A DNA stretch of 64,000 bases from Haladaptatus sp. QDMS2 (lineage in GTDB: Archaea > Halobacteriota > Halobacteria > Halobacteriales > Halococcaceae), in assembly GCF_029338295.1 (NCBI RefSeq), contig NZ_CP119791.1:1364001-1428000 (forward strand). Reading direction: 5' to 3'. The notes beneath the pieces were generated by a model. It saw only the letters and a program-made list of their open reading frames with translations. It did not search any database and had not been told where the DNA came from. The position numbers and the translations under genes are program-made. The stretch's first letter is position 1, and each line of letters begins with the position of its first letter. Positions 7,839 through 16,360 of the stretch are shown here, piece after piece.

Positions 7839-8675
7839 CTCGCGAGACAGTGGGGTCGTTCGTTGACACACCGTTCGTTGTGATGGTGATTGCCTGTTCA
7901 TACTCGGAATCGTGGTTTCCACGCGCCTGAACGGGCATCTAGGCAATTCTAGGGGGCTGATTTATCTTTCCTAGTCGGGGTCTGAGTCCGGAAGAGAGCG
8001 AAACAGCACAAAAAACGAGCACGAGGTCGATTCGAGCGCGAGAGAGCACAGGCCAAAATGGTCGTAAATGGGAGAACGATACGAAACCCGGATGCGTGAG
8101 GCGATTATATTCCGATTTCTCTGAGCGCGACGCACCAAAAGCAACATCCCAAAACCACAAGAGGGAATCCGATTATGAAGCGCAGAGAGACGGATTTGGA
8201 GGCATTCGCGAACGCCCGCAATTCCCCCTATCTAGCGAATTCAAACCCCACAAGCGCTCAAACCCCAAAATCATCCCCGCGAAAATCCCACACTAGTCTG
8301 GAACTCAATACCTCACAACAATCCTCTTCCGGGATTTCCAACCGGTTAGGATTCGGAATTGGGTGGTTCAGATTCCTCATAATCTGCTAACATGGGCTCT
8401 CCGCCCGTTATTCCGACAATGAGCGGTCAACTCCTGCATCAATCACGGATGGAATTTCTCTATAACAGACTGACAACGCCACTTCGAGAAGCATTTCAAC
8501 CATCGATTAGACCTTGAACGGTAATGAAATCGCAAGACTAGAACCGATTATGAAAATCGAGGGTGGTGATTGATTCTTTGAATATAGGGTCCAGGGATGA
8601 CGTTGAACCGTTCAGGCTTCTCTACATCATTAGCCCTGCGCCACTCTTTTTCAAACGCCACATCGAGTAGCTAGC
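7839..8675. other. 837-base purine-skewed spacer without a convincing gene
   Basis: The plus strand is unusually rich in A and in C-runs, especially at 7990-8290, and far poorer in GC than the following chromosome. Short repeats include TCAAACCCCA at 8241-8250 and 8258-8267, and CCGATTATGAA at 8169-8179 and 8544-8554. Only doubtful small frames exist, such as a 41-codon frame at 8392-8517. It probably marks the edge of the accessory island or decayed DNA. No tRNA or attachment site was recognised. Confidence 0.45.
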
Positions 8676-9602
8676 ATGCACGCCCACTCTGTCATCGAAG
8701 CCGTTGGAAACACGCCGCTCATCGAACTTCCCGGCATCCGTCCCGAAGGTGGCGCACGCATCTTCGTAAAGTGGGAGGGCGGGAATCCGACGGGGAGCAT
8801 GAAGGACCGATTCGCCCTCTCGATGATTCGGGGAGCGCGCCGCGACGGCTTGCTCGACCCCGGTCAGCGCGTCGTCGAGTACACCGGCGGCTCTACCGGC
8901 TCTAGTCTCGCGTTCGTCTGTGCGGTGATGGACCATCCGACGACGATGGTGACCGCAGATTGCTTCGCCCAGGAGAAGATTCGGACGATGCGAGCGTTCG
9001 GCGCGGAGGTCATCGTCCACGAAACACCTGACGGGAGTGTGTACCCGGGTATCATCGACGACATGATGGCGTACGTCGAGGAGGTGAAAGCCGAGACTGA
9101 GGCGTATCACACCCATCAGTTCGAGAACCCGTACCTGCTCGACGGCTACACCAAGATGGGCGAAGAGATTCTCGACGACTGCCCCGACGTGACCGACTTC
9201 GTGATGTCCTACGGGACCGGTGGCTGTCTGACCGGAAACGCGGAGGTGCTCAAGCCGGCAGGTGCGCGAATCACAGCCGTCGAACCCGCCGAGTCCCCGC
9301 TTCTGAGCGAAGGTCGTTCCGGGAACCACCACATCGAGGGCATCGCCGTGGGCGTGAACCCGCCCATCTTCGAGCGGGAACCGTACGACGACGTTCGCGC
9401 GCCGTCCGAATCGACGGCCAGAGAGATGATTCAGCGAGTCGCCAAAACGGACGGACTGTTCGGCGGATTATCGACGGGATTGAACTTGACCGCGGCGGTG
9501 GAAATCGCGAACGAGCGCGATCCAGACGACGCCGTCGTCACCGTCGCCTGTGATACCGGACTGAAATACCTGCAGGGTGACCTCTTCGCCAAAAAACAGT
9601 GA
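8676..9602 (+). CDS. PLP-dependent cysteine synthase family protein
   Basis: A 308-residue fold-type II PLP enzyme of the cysteine synthase/cystathionine beta-synthase family, acting in the cytoplasm on O-acetylserine or a related beta-substituted serine. The PLP lysine is Lys43 in GNPTGSMKDR. The substrate loop is EYTGGSTGSSLA (about 68-79), and the phosphate-binding glycine loop is GTGGCLTGN (about 185-193). Length is typical. Two features, GSMKDR and GGCLTG rather than GSVKDR and GGTITG, place it among divergent haloarchaeal members, so the substrate is not certain. It is monocistronic and marks the return to ordinary GC-rich chromosomal sequence after the island. Confidence 0.8.
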   Translation: MHAHSVIEAVGNTPLIELPGIRPEGGARIFVKWEGGNPTGSMKDRFALSMIRGARRDGLLDPGQRVVEYTGGSTGSSLAFVCAVMDHPTTMVTADCFAQEKIRTMRAFGAEVIVHETPDGSVYPGIIDDMMAYVEEVKAETEAYHTHQFENPYLLDGYTKMGEEILDDCPDVTDFVMSYGTGGCLTGNAEVLKPAGARITAVEPAESPLLSEGRSGNHHIEGIAVGVNPPIFEREPYDDVRAPSESTAREMIQRVAKTDGLFGGLSTGLNLTAAVEIANERDPDDAVVTVACDTGLKYLQGDLFAKKQ

Positions 9603-9614
9603 GTCGGGTGGGCT

Positions 9615-9866
9615 TCAGAGTGCCATCAGCGCTTGCCACGTGTCGTGGCCGATGACGCCGTCGACGCGGATGCCGGCATTCGATTGGAAGTCTTCGACCG
9701 CACCCTTCGTCTCGGGGCCGTAGTAGCCGTCGACGGAGATGGAGTAGCCTTGACCGTGTTTCAGGTGGTGCTGTGCGCCGTAGGTCGCCAAGTAGGGGTC
9801 GTTGTTGGAGTCCCAGACGGTGGCAAACAGCTTGACCCACGTGTTCGGGCCGACTCGGCTACGTAG
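9615..9866 (-). pseudogene. Truncated peptidoglycan-binding-like (PGB_1) domain gene
   Basis: The frame encodes the end of one PG-binding repeat (VGPNTWVKLF) and a whole second repeat with YYGPETKGAVEDFQ and the closing VIGHDTWQALMAL. No plausible start codon or upstream half exists. Further upstream the frame runs into the wrong phase of the DUF5518-type gene, whose stop lies at 9859-9861. The first repeat is cut in half at that join, so this looks like a 5'-deleted gene, or a C-terminal domain lost by frameshift from the neighbouring membrane protein. Such domains in haloarchaea probably bind surface glycans or cell-wall debris. Confidence 0.6.
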
Positions 9867-10260
9867 CGGTCCGAGACTCGGAGAAGTAGACGCCGATATA
9901 GCCACCGAGTGCACCGAGACCGACGGTGTAAAGACCAACGAGTAACAGCAGGACGAACCCCATGATGCCGAACCCGACGAGCGGGCCGACGATGCTGTTC
10001 CCCTGGGTGACGACAACCGGCGTCAGGAACGTGACCAGGAACATCACGACTGCGACGACCGGGATTGCTGCGAAGAGTCCCGCGAGTGCGCCGACCTTCA
10101 CGCCGTCATGCTTGTGGAGATAGCCAGCTGCTGCACCACCCAAAACGGGCGAGAGTGGGATGAACGAAAGGACGAACATCAACACCGCACCGATGAGCGC
10201 GTGGAGAAGGATGCCGTCGCGTTGCTGTGATGAGGACTGTACCACTGTTGTTTCTACCAT
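9859..10260 (-). CDS. DUF5518-type membrane protein
   Basis: A 133-residue integral membrane protein with four hydrophobic segments: about residues 18-45, 55-80, 88-105 and 110-128. The Gly/Ala-rich PLSPVLGGAAAGYLHK between the first two is typical of haloarchaeal DUF5518 proteins. Function is unknown. It ends with the short tail YFSESRTAT directly at the broken PG-binding domain, so its natural C-terminus may have been altered by the same event. It is separated by 31 bases from the DUF2270 gene upstream and is probably co-transcribed with it. Confidence 0.65.
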   Translation of the reverse strand: MVETTVVQSSSQQRDGILLHALIGAVLMFVLSFIPLSPVLGGAAAGYLHKHDGVKVGALAGLFAAIPVVAVVMFLVTFLTPVVVTQGNSIVGPLVGFGIMGFVLLLLVGLYTVGLGALGGYIGVYFSESRTAT

Positions 10261-10291
10261 AGGATAATATACGTCTGCTGAGGAGATACAC

Positions 10292-11008
10292 CTATCTCCG
10301 CCGGTTCGTTCGGTCTCGTCGGAGTGCTTCCGTCCGCATCTCGTCGTGCGTGTGCCACGTCCGCGGGCGAATCGCGATGAAGATGAGGCCGAGGAAGAAC
10401 AGGCCGACGAACATGGACACCATCGTGCCGGGAAGTTGGCCGATGGCGGCGCTCTCGGGCCACGGCTGGTCGCCGAACACGACGACGCGGGCGGTCCACG
10501 CGCCGAGGATGACGCCGAACAACGGCAGGTAGACGCGCCGGAGGCGGTGAGCGAGCGCCTCCTCCATGGTGATTTTGAGTGTCGGCGTTCGGTAGTCCTG
10601 GCTCAGGTCCTGTCGCCAGTTGGGATTCACGGGGTCGGTCGTCGGGTCGAGTCCCGGGGCGAAGACGTTTCGTTGGAGACAGCGAACCCGGGAGCGCCAG
10701 ATGTCGTAGCCGCGATAGCGTCTGGCCTCGATGGTGAGGAAGATACTGAGCGCTGCGATACCAGCGAGAATCACGTAGTGGGGGTTCTCCTGGCTCGAAA
10801 ACGACCACGTCAACACGGCGGCCATGACGATGACCGACCAGTTGGTCGTGCGGTCTAAGCGCTCGCGCCAGAGTTTCATCCGGTGGACTTCGCCACGGTA
10901 GAGATGTGCGAGTGCGGAACTCGGCCCCATCTGCTCGTCCAGGAGTCCCTTCCCGATGTCAGTAAACAGGGTGTCTTCCGACTCCGTCTGCGGCGATTCG
11001 TCCGCCAT
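10292..11008 (-). CDS. DUF2270 integral membrane protein
   Basis: A 238-residue protein matching the DUF2270 pattern: a charged N-terminal helix with ALAHLYRGEVHRMKLWRERLD, two close transmembrane segments (about 55-95), an amphipathic loop with EARRYRGYDIWRSRVR, and two more membrane segments (about 165-215). It ends in a basic cytoplasmic tail rich in Arg. Function is unknown. ATG 11008 precedes an acidic N-terminus usual for haloarchaeal proteins. Confidence 0.8.
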   Translation of the reverse strand: MADESPQTESEDTLFTDIGKGLLDEQMGPSSALAHLYRGEVHRMKLWRERLDRTTNWSVIVMAAVLTWSFSSQENPHYVILAGIAALSIFLTIEARRYRGYDIWRSRVRCLQRNVFAPGLDPTTDPVNPNWRQDLSQDYRTPTLKITMEEALAHRLRRVYLPLFGVILGAWTARVVVFGDQPWPESAAIGQLPGTMVSMFVGLFFLGLIFIAIRPRTWHTHDEMRTEALRRDRTNRRR

Positions 11009-11321
11009 AGTTGTTCATAGATTGGGCAATACTGTGGATATCTCTTTCGGATATTGATGGGTTTCGTGGGCACCGGTAGAGCATCTCACGCGCACAAATG
11101 TGACAGTTTTGCCGGTATCTACGTGCCACCATCCGGTGGCCGGGTGACCGCCGAAAACAGAGATAACTCGTTTCGAGCGGAGGACCACCAGTTTCCGCAC
11201 GTGTGGGCCGAGAAATTTGGCAGTTCAGTCGAATCGGTCGCGAGGGAGGCGTCGTAGGTACCTGCAGCGGACGCAGGATGCGTGAGTATTACCCGGATAG
11301 ACGAGGTAACACGGGCAACTC
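11009..11321. other. Divergent promoter region between DUF2270 and symporter genes
   Basis: No gene is supported. It contains a perfect hairpin, GCCACC-ATCC-GGTGGC (11125-11140), in mid-region, of unknown meaning. The promoters of both flanking genes must lie here because they are transcribed away from each other. Confidence 0.45.
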
Positions 11322-12629
11322 ATGGCTACCCCCTTCCGCTCGCTGTGGCATCGCTATCGAACCGTCCCGCTCATCTATCGCATCTTCGCGGCGTTCCTGC
11401 TTGGGTCGCTCGCCGGGCTTGTCTTCGGCGAGGAGATGGCCGTCGTCCGTCCGCTTGGCGACCTGTTCATCCGGCTACTCAACATGCTGGTGCTCCCCAT
11501 CATCGTGTTCACCCTGCTGACCGGGATTCGCCAGCTTTCGCCCGCTCGCCTCGGCAAACTCGGCGGCGCGACGGTGTTCCTCTACGCGGTGACGACGACC
11601 ATCGCGGGCATTATCGGCCTCGCCGTGGCGAACCTGCTCCAGCCGGGACTCGGCGCAGACCTCGCGGCCGGGCAGGCACCCGAATCCCAGTCGCCACCCG
11701 CGCTCATGGACGTCATCCTCAACATCGTTCCGGCGAACCCGGTCGCGGCCATGGCGGAGGGCAACCTGCTCGCGACGGTGTTCGTCGTCATCGTCTTCGG
11801 AACGGCGCTCACCTTCGTCCGCGCCCAGCAAGATGACCTCGCAGAGAAGGTAGATTCGGTGTTCGAGGCGTTCGAAGTCGCGACCGAAGCGATGTTCGTC
11901 GTGGTTCGCGGCGTGCTCGAATACGGCGTCATCGGCGTGTTCGCGCTGATGGCCGCCGGCATCGGGGCCGAAGGAATCGGTGTGTTCTCGGACCTCGGAA
12001 TGCTCGTCGTCGCCGTCGCCATCGCGGTGGCAATCCACATCGTCTTTACCTATCTCGTCGTGCTGATGGGGCTGGTCGCCCGCGTCTCGCCGCTCTCGTT
12101 CCTCAGCGGTGCGAAAGACGCCATGCTGACGGCGTTCGCCACCCGGTCATCGAGCGGGACGCTCCCCATCACGATGTCGAACGCAGAGGAGAACCTCAAA
12201 ATCGAGGAGTCGGTCTACTCGTTCGCGCTCCCTGTCGGCGCGACGGCCAACATGGACGGGGCGGCCATCCGACAGGCGATTACCGTCATGTTCGTCGCCA
12301 ACGTCGCCGGCCAGCCACTCGCCTTCGGCGAGCAGGCGATGGTGCTGCTCGTCGCCGTCCTCATCAGCATCGGGACAGCGGGCGTGCCGGGCGCGGGCAT
12401 CATCATGCTCACGGTCATCCTGAGCCAGGTCGGCCTCCCGCTCGAACTCGTCGGCCTCGTCGCGGGCGTCGACCCGATTCTTGGGCGCATCGCGACGATG
12501 AACAACGTCACTGGCGACCTCGCCGTCTCCACCGTCGTCGCGAAGTGGAACGACGCCATCGACTTCGACAGCGGCGTCTGGAGTCGGGCGTCTGCGGCAT
12601 CCGGGCAGTTCGTGCCTGGCGGCGACTGA
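11322..12629 (+). CDS. Dicarboxylate/amino acid:cation symporter (DAACS, SLC1 family)
   Basis: A 435-residue Na+- or H+-coupled importer for glutamate, aspartate or C4-dicarboxylates in the cell membrane. Family marks are a serine-rich re-entrant loop with SSSGTLP (about residue 273), the sodium- and substrate-binding GATANMDGAA (about 310; most relatives have NMDGTA), and the closing MNNVTGDLAVSTVVAKW. Eight hydrophobic helices are visible. The short charged N-terminus FRSLWHRYRTVPL is typical. It is monocistronic. The substrate within the family cannot be assigned from sequence. Confidence 0.85.
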   Translation: MATPFRSLWHRYRTVPLIYRIFAAFLLGSLAGLVFGEEMAVVRPLGDLFIRLLNMLVLPIIVFTLLTGIRQLSPARLGKLGGATVFLYAVTTTIAGIIGLAVANLLQPGLGADLAAGQAPESQSPPALMDVILNIVPANPVAAMAEGNLLATVFVVIVFGTALTFVRAQQDDLAEKVDSVFEAFEVATEAMFVVVRGVLEYGVIGVFALMAAGIGAEGIGVFSDLGMLVVAVAIAVAIHIVFTYLVVLMGLVARVSPLSFLSGAKDAMLTAFATRSSSGTLPITMSNAEENLKIEESVYSFALPVGATANMDGAAIRQAITVMFVANVAGQPLAFGEQAMVLLVAVLISIGTAGVPGAGIIMLTVILSQVGLPLELVGLVAGVDPILGRIATMNNVTGDLAVSTVVAKWNDAIDFDSGVWSRASAASGQFVPGGD

Positions 12630-12710
12630 CGGGCCTGCTTCGCTCGTTCCGAAAGGTATGGTAGGCTATCACATATTTTTTTGAGTCATCAAGTTGAATC
12701 CATACCTGCG

Positions 12711-13256
12711 ATGAGTACCCAGAAAGTCACCCGCAAACAGGCCGGAACGGTCGGTGAGAACCCGGTCCGCCTGGATACGGACAAAGCAGAACAGATCGTC
12801 GACGCGCTCAACACTGACCTCGCCGACGCGTACGTGTTGTACCACCAGTTGCACAAGCACCACTGGAACGTCGAAGGCGCAGAACACCTGCCGATTCACC
12901 GGTTCTTGCAGGAAGCCTACGAGGCGGTCGAAATGGCCGCAGACGAACTCGCAGAGCGACTCCAGGCCATTGGCGGGGTTCCCCACGCGAGCATGAAGGC
13001 CCTCTCGGAGGCGGCCACTGTCGAACCCGAAGACGAGGACGTTTACGACATTCGCACGTCGCTTACCCACGACCTCGAGATGTACGGCGACATTATCGAG
13101 AGCTACCGCGAACACATCGAATTATCGGAGGGACTCGGCGACTACGCGACGGGCCAGATTCTGCGCGGGCACATCGTCGAACTCGAAGAACACGCCCACG
13201 TCATCGACCACTACCTCGAAGACGACACGCTCGTCCTCGAATCGGCGACGAAATAG
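12711..13256 (+). CDS. dpsA: DNA-protecting ferritin-like protein DpsA
   Basis: A 181-residue Dps protein that oxidises and stores iron and shields DNA in oxidative stress, forming a dodecamer in the cytoplasm. The intersubunit ferroxidase ligands sit in YHQLHKHHWNVEG (about 41-53) and in the next helix EAYEAVEMAADELAERL (about 62-78). Length and the MSTQKVTRKQAG N-terminus match haloarchaeal DpsA. ATG 12711 was chosen over an upstream TTG. An AT-rich catattttttt lies about 35 bases before it. It is convergent with the amphi-Trp operon that carries an iron-box-like operator, so an iron-homeostasis cluster is likely. Confidence 0.9.
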   Translation: MSTQKVTRKQAGTVGENPVRLDTDKAEQIVDALNTDLADAYVLYHQLHKHHWNVEGAEHLPIHRFLQEAYEAVEMAADELAERLQAIGGVPHASMKALSEAATVEPEDEDVYDIRTSLTHDLEMYGDIIESYREHIELSEGLGDYATGQILRGHIVELEEHAHVIDHYLEDDTLVLESATK

Positions 13257-13261
13257 GCTGC

Positions 13262-13558
13262 TTATTCGACGCTCGGGGCGGACTCGTCGGTGCGCCCCGG
13301 AATTTCCAGTTCGATTTCGAGTTCGGGGCCGTCCATCCCGTCGAAATCGATTTCTAGTTCGATTGGCTCACCGAAGGCAAAGGGGAGTTCCCACTCGTCG
13401 GTCGAAATCGTGAGTTCGTCGCCGTCGCGCAACTGCTCGCCGAGTTTGATGAGGAATTCACCCACCTCGCTCGCGTCGAGGCGGAAAGTGTGTTCGAAAT
13501 TGCGGCCAGCACGAATCGTGGTGCGTTTGCTGTCGGGTGTAGGTTCGTCGTTTGCCAT
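13262..13558 (-). CDS. Amphi-Trp domain-containing protein
   Basis: A 98-residue acidic protein. It ends in alternating hydrophobic/acidic strands (PIELEIDFDGMDGPELEIELEI) and has an N-terminal helix VGEFLIKLGEQLRDG, as in the amphi-Trp family of small haloarchaeal proteins. The usual tryptophan near the end is replaced here. Function is unknown. It follows the 53-residue gene at 13563-13724 by four bases and shares its promoter with the DtxR-like palindrome. Confidence in the family is moderate, in the gene high. Confidence 0.75.
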   Translation of the reverse strand: MANDEPTPDSKRTTIRAGRNFEHTFRLDASEVGEFLIKLGEQLRDGDELTISTDEWELPFAFGEPIELEIDFDGMDGPELEIELEIPGRTDESAPSVE

Positions 13559-13562
13559 GGGG

Positions 13563-13724
13563 TTACTCCAGTACCGGTACCGTCACGTCGCTCGAAATCC
13601 ACCCGTCCGTGTTGCCCGACTCGAGGAAGACATTTCGCCCGGGACAGGTCTCACAGACGACGATATCGGGAGCTCGCTCGACGGTAGAGGGGTGTTCGAC
13701 GCGCAGTTCGGGGCTCACAGCCAT
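13563..13724 (-). CDS. 53-residue hypothetical protein with one CxxC motif
   Basis: ATG at 13722-13724, stop at 13563-13565. The product begins MAVSPELRVEHP and contains VVCETCPGRN followed by GNTDGWISSDV. I do not recognise the family. A single CxxC could bind metal in a dimer. Its ATG lies about 28 bases from the centre of a TATA box (ttttatttta on this strand), so it is leaderless. The palindrome TTTAGG-CAGA-CCTAAA sits between TATA and ATG. It is the first gene of a two-gene operon with the amphi-Trp protein. The tight promoter spacing strongly supports the start. Confidence 0.75.
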   Translation of the reverse strand: MAVSPELRVEHPSTVERAPDIVVCETCPGRNVFLESGNTDGWISSDVTVPVLE

Positions 13725-13732
13725 CAGCGAGG

Positions 13733-13748
13733 TTTAGGCAGACCTAAA
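13733..13748 (-). promoter_or_regulatory. DtxR-like iron-box palindrome in the promoter of the 53-residue gene
   Basis: TTTAGG-CAGA-CCTAAA has perfect 6-base arms and resembles the TTAGG...CCTAA core of DtxR/IdeR-type operators. DtxR-family regulators (SirR/Idr) control iron genes in haloarchaea. It overlaps the TATA end and the start site, so a bound repressor would block transcription. The proposed regulator is inferred, not present in the window. Confidence 0.65.
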
Positions 13749-13869
13749 ATAAAAAGGGAGCGGTTCGTCTCGGCACGCTCACGGAGGGCGAGGATCTTTT
13801 GAGATTGCCCGTGAGAAGGTGAGAGTCACGCTGAGTCGAACGCATTTGGCCTTCGACAGGAGTTTGCAC

Positions 13870-14979
13870 TCAGCCGTCAATTTGATACGCGAGCGACGTG
13901 TCGAGGAACCGTTCGAGGTCGGTGAGTTCGGCTCGCAGGAGTCGTTCCTCGGGAGTCGAAAGCGCAGAAAACGGCGAAACCTCGACTGTTGGCTGCACCC
14001 GAGACCGGTCGAGTTTCCACGTCGCGATGGCCCGACCGTCGGAAATCACGGTCGGTCGAATGAGACCACCGCCCGGCCAGATGTAGTGTTCGTCCTCGGC
14101 GCTGACAGCGTGTGCGCGGTTTTCATAGCCGAGCAGGTAGGTGTCGTAGGCCGGAAGCAGGCGGAGCGTGGGTTCAGCTTCGGGCAGCGATTCGGAAGCT
14201 ACGTCACCGAGTATCGACAGTTCTCGTCCATCGACGTCGACTGCTGTCGTCTCCGTCTCGATTGCCTCCCAGCCCTGTCGCACGTCGGCCATCGGCAGTC
14301 CGGACCACGCAGCAAAGTCGGCGAGGGTTGCGGGTTGGTACGCCGCGAGATATCGCTGGGCCAGCATCGCCAGACAGGTCGTCCGGTCAGGCGGGGATTC
14401 GAGCGGGACCCACTCGTTGAGTAAGTGGTACGCCTCCTGGCCCGCCTCCGGAGCGACTTTACAGAGGACACCGAAGAGCACGGCGCGGCGAAGTAAGTGA
14501 AACGTCGCCTGCCCCTTCGGGTCGAATTCGAATCCCGCTCGCTGGAGCGTCTCCGTGAGTTCGAGACGGGTGAGTGGGCCGCGAGCGACGAGCGCATCTC
14601 GCAGCACGCCTGTCGCGGATTCTGCATCCGCATCGACGAATCCGAGGTCGGCCAGTCGCGTCCGTCCGCGAGCGACGAAGACCGGGCCGAAAACCGCGAG
14701 TAACCACGGCACATCCTCGGTGGCGACCAGGTGGAGTGTCCCACGCATACACCACGTTCGGACGAGCGTGCGGTCGTCGAACAGCGCGTGCTGGATGTCG
14801 ACAGCGGTCACGTCCTGCGTCCGAACCCGAACGCCGAGGGCAGCGGCGGCGGCGTCCTGTGCCTGCAACCCGCAGACGGTGGCGACGGCATCGGTTGCGT
14901 CAGTCAGGACGGGAGCTGAGAGGCGCTGGGCACGAAGTCGAAGGCGCCTGCAATCGGTAGTAGCGAGGGTGGCGGTCAT
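13870..14979 (-). CDS. AlkZ/YcaQ-like winged-helix DNA glycosylase family protein
   Basis: A 369-residue member of the HTH_42 family, which includes the bacterial glycosylases AlkZ and YcaQ that unhook alkylated bases and interstrand crosslinks. The N-terminal LRLRAQRL helix is followed by VCGLQAQDAAA (about residues 32-42). LQAQ there corresponds to the catalytic Q-x-Q turn. The next block, VRTWCMRGTLHLV (about 70-82), is the family's conserved WxxRGTxH. Tandem winged-helix domains fill the rest. ATG 14979 was preferred because upstream codons give a Ser/Pro-rich extension without family resemblance. Glycosylase activity is inferred from motif conservation. Confidence 0.75.
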   Translation of the reverse strand: MTATLATTDCRRLRLRAQRLSAPVLTDATDAVATVCGLQAQDAAAAALGVRVRTQDVTAVDIQHALFDDRTLVRTWCMRGTLHLVATEDVPWLLAVFGPVFVARGRTRLADLGFVDADAESATGVLRDALVARGPLTRLELTETLQRAGFEFDPKGQATFHLLRRAVLFGVLCKVAPEAGQEAYHLLNEWVPLESPPDRTTCLAMLAQRYLAAYQPATLADFAAWSGLPMADVRQGWEAIETETTAVDVDGRELSILGDVASESLPEAEPTLRLLPAYDTYLLGYENRAHAVSAEDEHYIWPGGGLIRPTVISDGRAIATWKLDRSRVQPTVEVSPFSALSTPEERLLRAELTDLERFLDTSLAYQIDG

Positions 14980-15073
14980 GGAAATCGAAGCGGATAGCGC
15001 CCTAGACGCCAGAGTGGAGGGTAAGCACTTCGCCGGAGTTACTGACGGAGTTAGCAGAAGGGCAGGCGGGGAC

Positions 15074-16360
15074 TTAGGGCCAGAGGCCGCGCGAGGCGTG
15101 CGATTCCGCGATGCGAGAGAGCGCGACGATGTAGGCGGCATCGCGCCAGGTCACACCGCGGGCATCGACTTCCGAACGGACGTCGGCCCACGCCGTCTGC
15201 ATCTCCGATTCGAGTTCTTCGTTCACCTGTTCGAGCGACCAGGCACGGCGATTGATGTCCTGGAGCCACTCGAAGTAGGAGACAGTGACGCCGCCTGCGT
15301 TCGCGAGGATGTCGGGAATCACGGGAATCTCGCGTTCGTCGAGAATCGCGTCGCCGCCAGAGGTCGTCGGGCCGTTTGCACCCTCGACGACGATGTCGGC
15401 CCGAATGGCGTCGGCGTTCTCCTCGGTGATGACGTTGCCAACGGCGGCCGGGATGAGCACGTCCACGTCGAGTTCGAGCAGGTCCTCGTTCGAGAGCACG
15501 TCGGCCGCGTCTCGCGTGACGGCTTCCGGCTCCTCGTCGTGGGAGGGGATTTCAGCGACAGCGAGGCCGTCGGGGTCGTAGATTGCTCCGTTTACGTCGC
15601 TCACCGCGACCACGTTCGCACCCCACGAATCGAGCAAGCGCGCCGCGTTCGCGCCAACAGACCCGAAGCCCTGAATCGCGACGGTCGTATCGTGGAGCGG
15701 GCGGTCGTAGTAGTCGCACGCGAGGCGCGTGATGATGGCGACGGAGCGACCGGGAGCCTCCTCACGACCGTACGAGCCACCGACGATTGGAGGTTTTCCG
15801 GTGACGACGCCCGGCGTCGTCTCGCCGACTTGCATGGAGTAGGCGTCCATGATCCACGCCATCGTCTCGGCGTCGGTTCCCATGTCCGGGGCAGGGATGT
15901 CACGATTGGGGCCAATCGCATTCCGCATCTCCTGGGTGAACCGCCGGGTCAGGCGCTCTCGTTCGGCGGCGCTCAGGTCCTTCGGATTGACCACGATGCC
16001 GCCTTTCGCGCCACCGAATGGGATATCCATGACGGCACACTTCCAGGTCATCCACATCGACAGGCCGACACACTCGTCGCGGGTGACGCTCGGGTGGTAC
16101 CGAAGGCCGCCCTTGTACGGCCCTCTGACGCTGTCGTGTTGGGCTCTGTAGCCCGTGAACACCTCGACGGTTCCGTCGTCTCGCTTTATCGGGACGGTGA
16201 CCTCGTGGATTTTTGCGGGGTACTTCAGTCGCTCGACGATGTTCTCGTCGATGTCGAGCAGGCTCGCCGCGCGGGCGAGTTGTCGGCGGGCGGTCTGGAG
16301 GGCCGATTCGAACTCGGCCGGTTCACCCTCGGCCTGCGCTGTGGCTGTGTGCGTCGCCAT
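15074..16360 (-). CDS. gdhA: Glutamate dehydrogenase (Glu/Leu/Phe/Val family)
   Basis: A 428-residue amino-acid dehydrogenase interconverting 2-oxoglutarate plus ammonia and glutamate. The substrate loop YKGGLRYHP and the catalytic-lysine block PFGGAKGGI (Lys about 120-125) are intact. The nucleotide-binding Rossmann motif is [13 protein letters not shown] (about 233). [13 protein letters not shown] and [13 protein letters not shown] are the usual C-terminal family blocks. Length is normal for archaeal hexameric enzymes. The ATG at 16360 overlaps by one base the TGA of a 47-residue zinc-ribbon gene, so they form an operon. Coenzyme preference cannot be read reliably. Confidence 0.9.
   Translation of the reverse strand: MATHTATAQAEGEPAEFESALQTARRQLARAASLLDIDENIVERLKYPAKIHEVTVPIKRDDGTVEVFTGYRAQHDSVRGPYKGGLRYHPSVTRDECVGLSMWMTWKCAVMDIPFGGAKGGIVVNPKDLSAAERERLTRRFTQEMRNAIGPNRDIPAPDMGTDAETMAWIMDAYSMQVGETTPGVVTGKPPIVGGSYGREEAPGRSVAIITRLACDYYDRPLHDTTVAIQGFGSVGANAARLLDSWGANVVAVSDVNGAIYDPDGLAVAEIPSHDEEPEAVTRDAADVLSNEDLLELDVDVLIPAAVGNVITEENADAIRADIVVEGANGPTTSGGDAILDEREIPVIPDILANAGGVTVSYFEWLQDINRRAWSLEQVNEELESEMQTAWADVRSEVDARGVTWRDAAYIVALSRIAESHASRGLWP

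Noticed and set aside
8392-8517. 41-codon frame in the island-edge spacer
   Set aside because: No promoter, no family and no sign of codon bias were found, so it was mentioned but not called.
7839-8675. Possible replication origin in the AT-rich spacer
   Set aside because: No Orc1/Cdc6 gene is adjacent and no repeated origin-recognition box with G-run was recognised.
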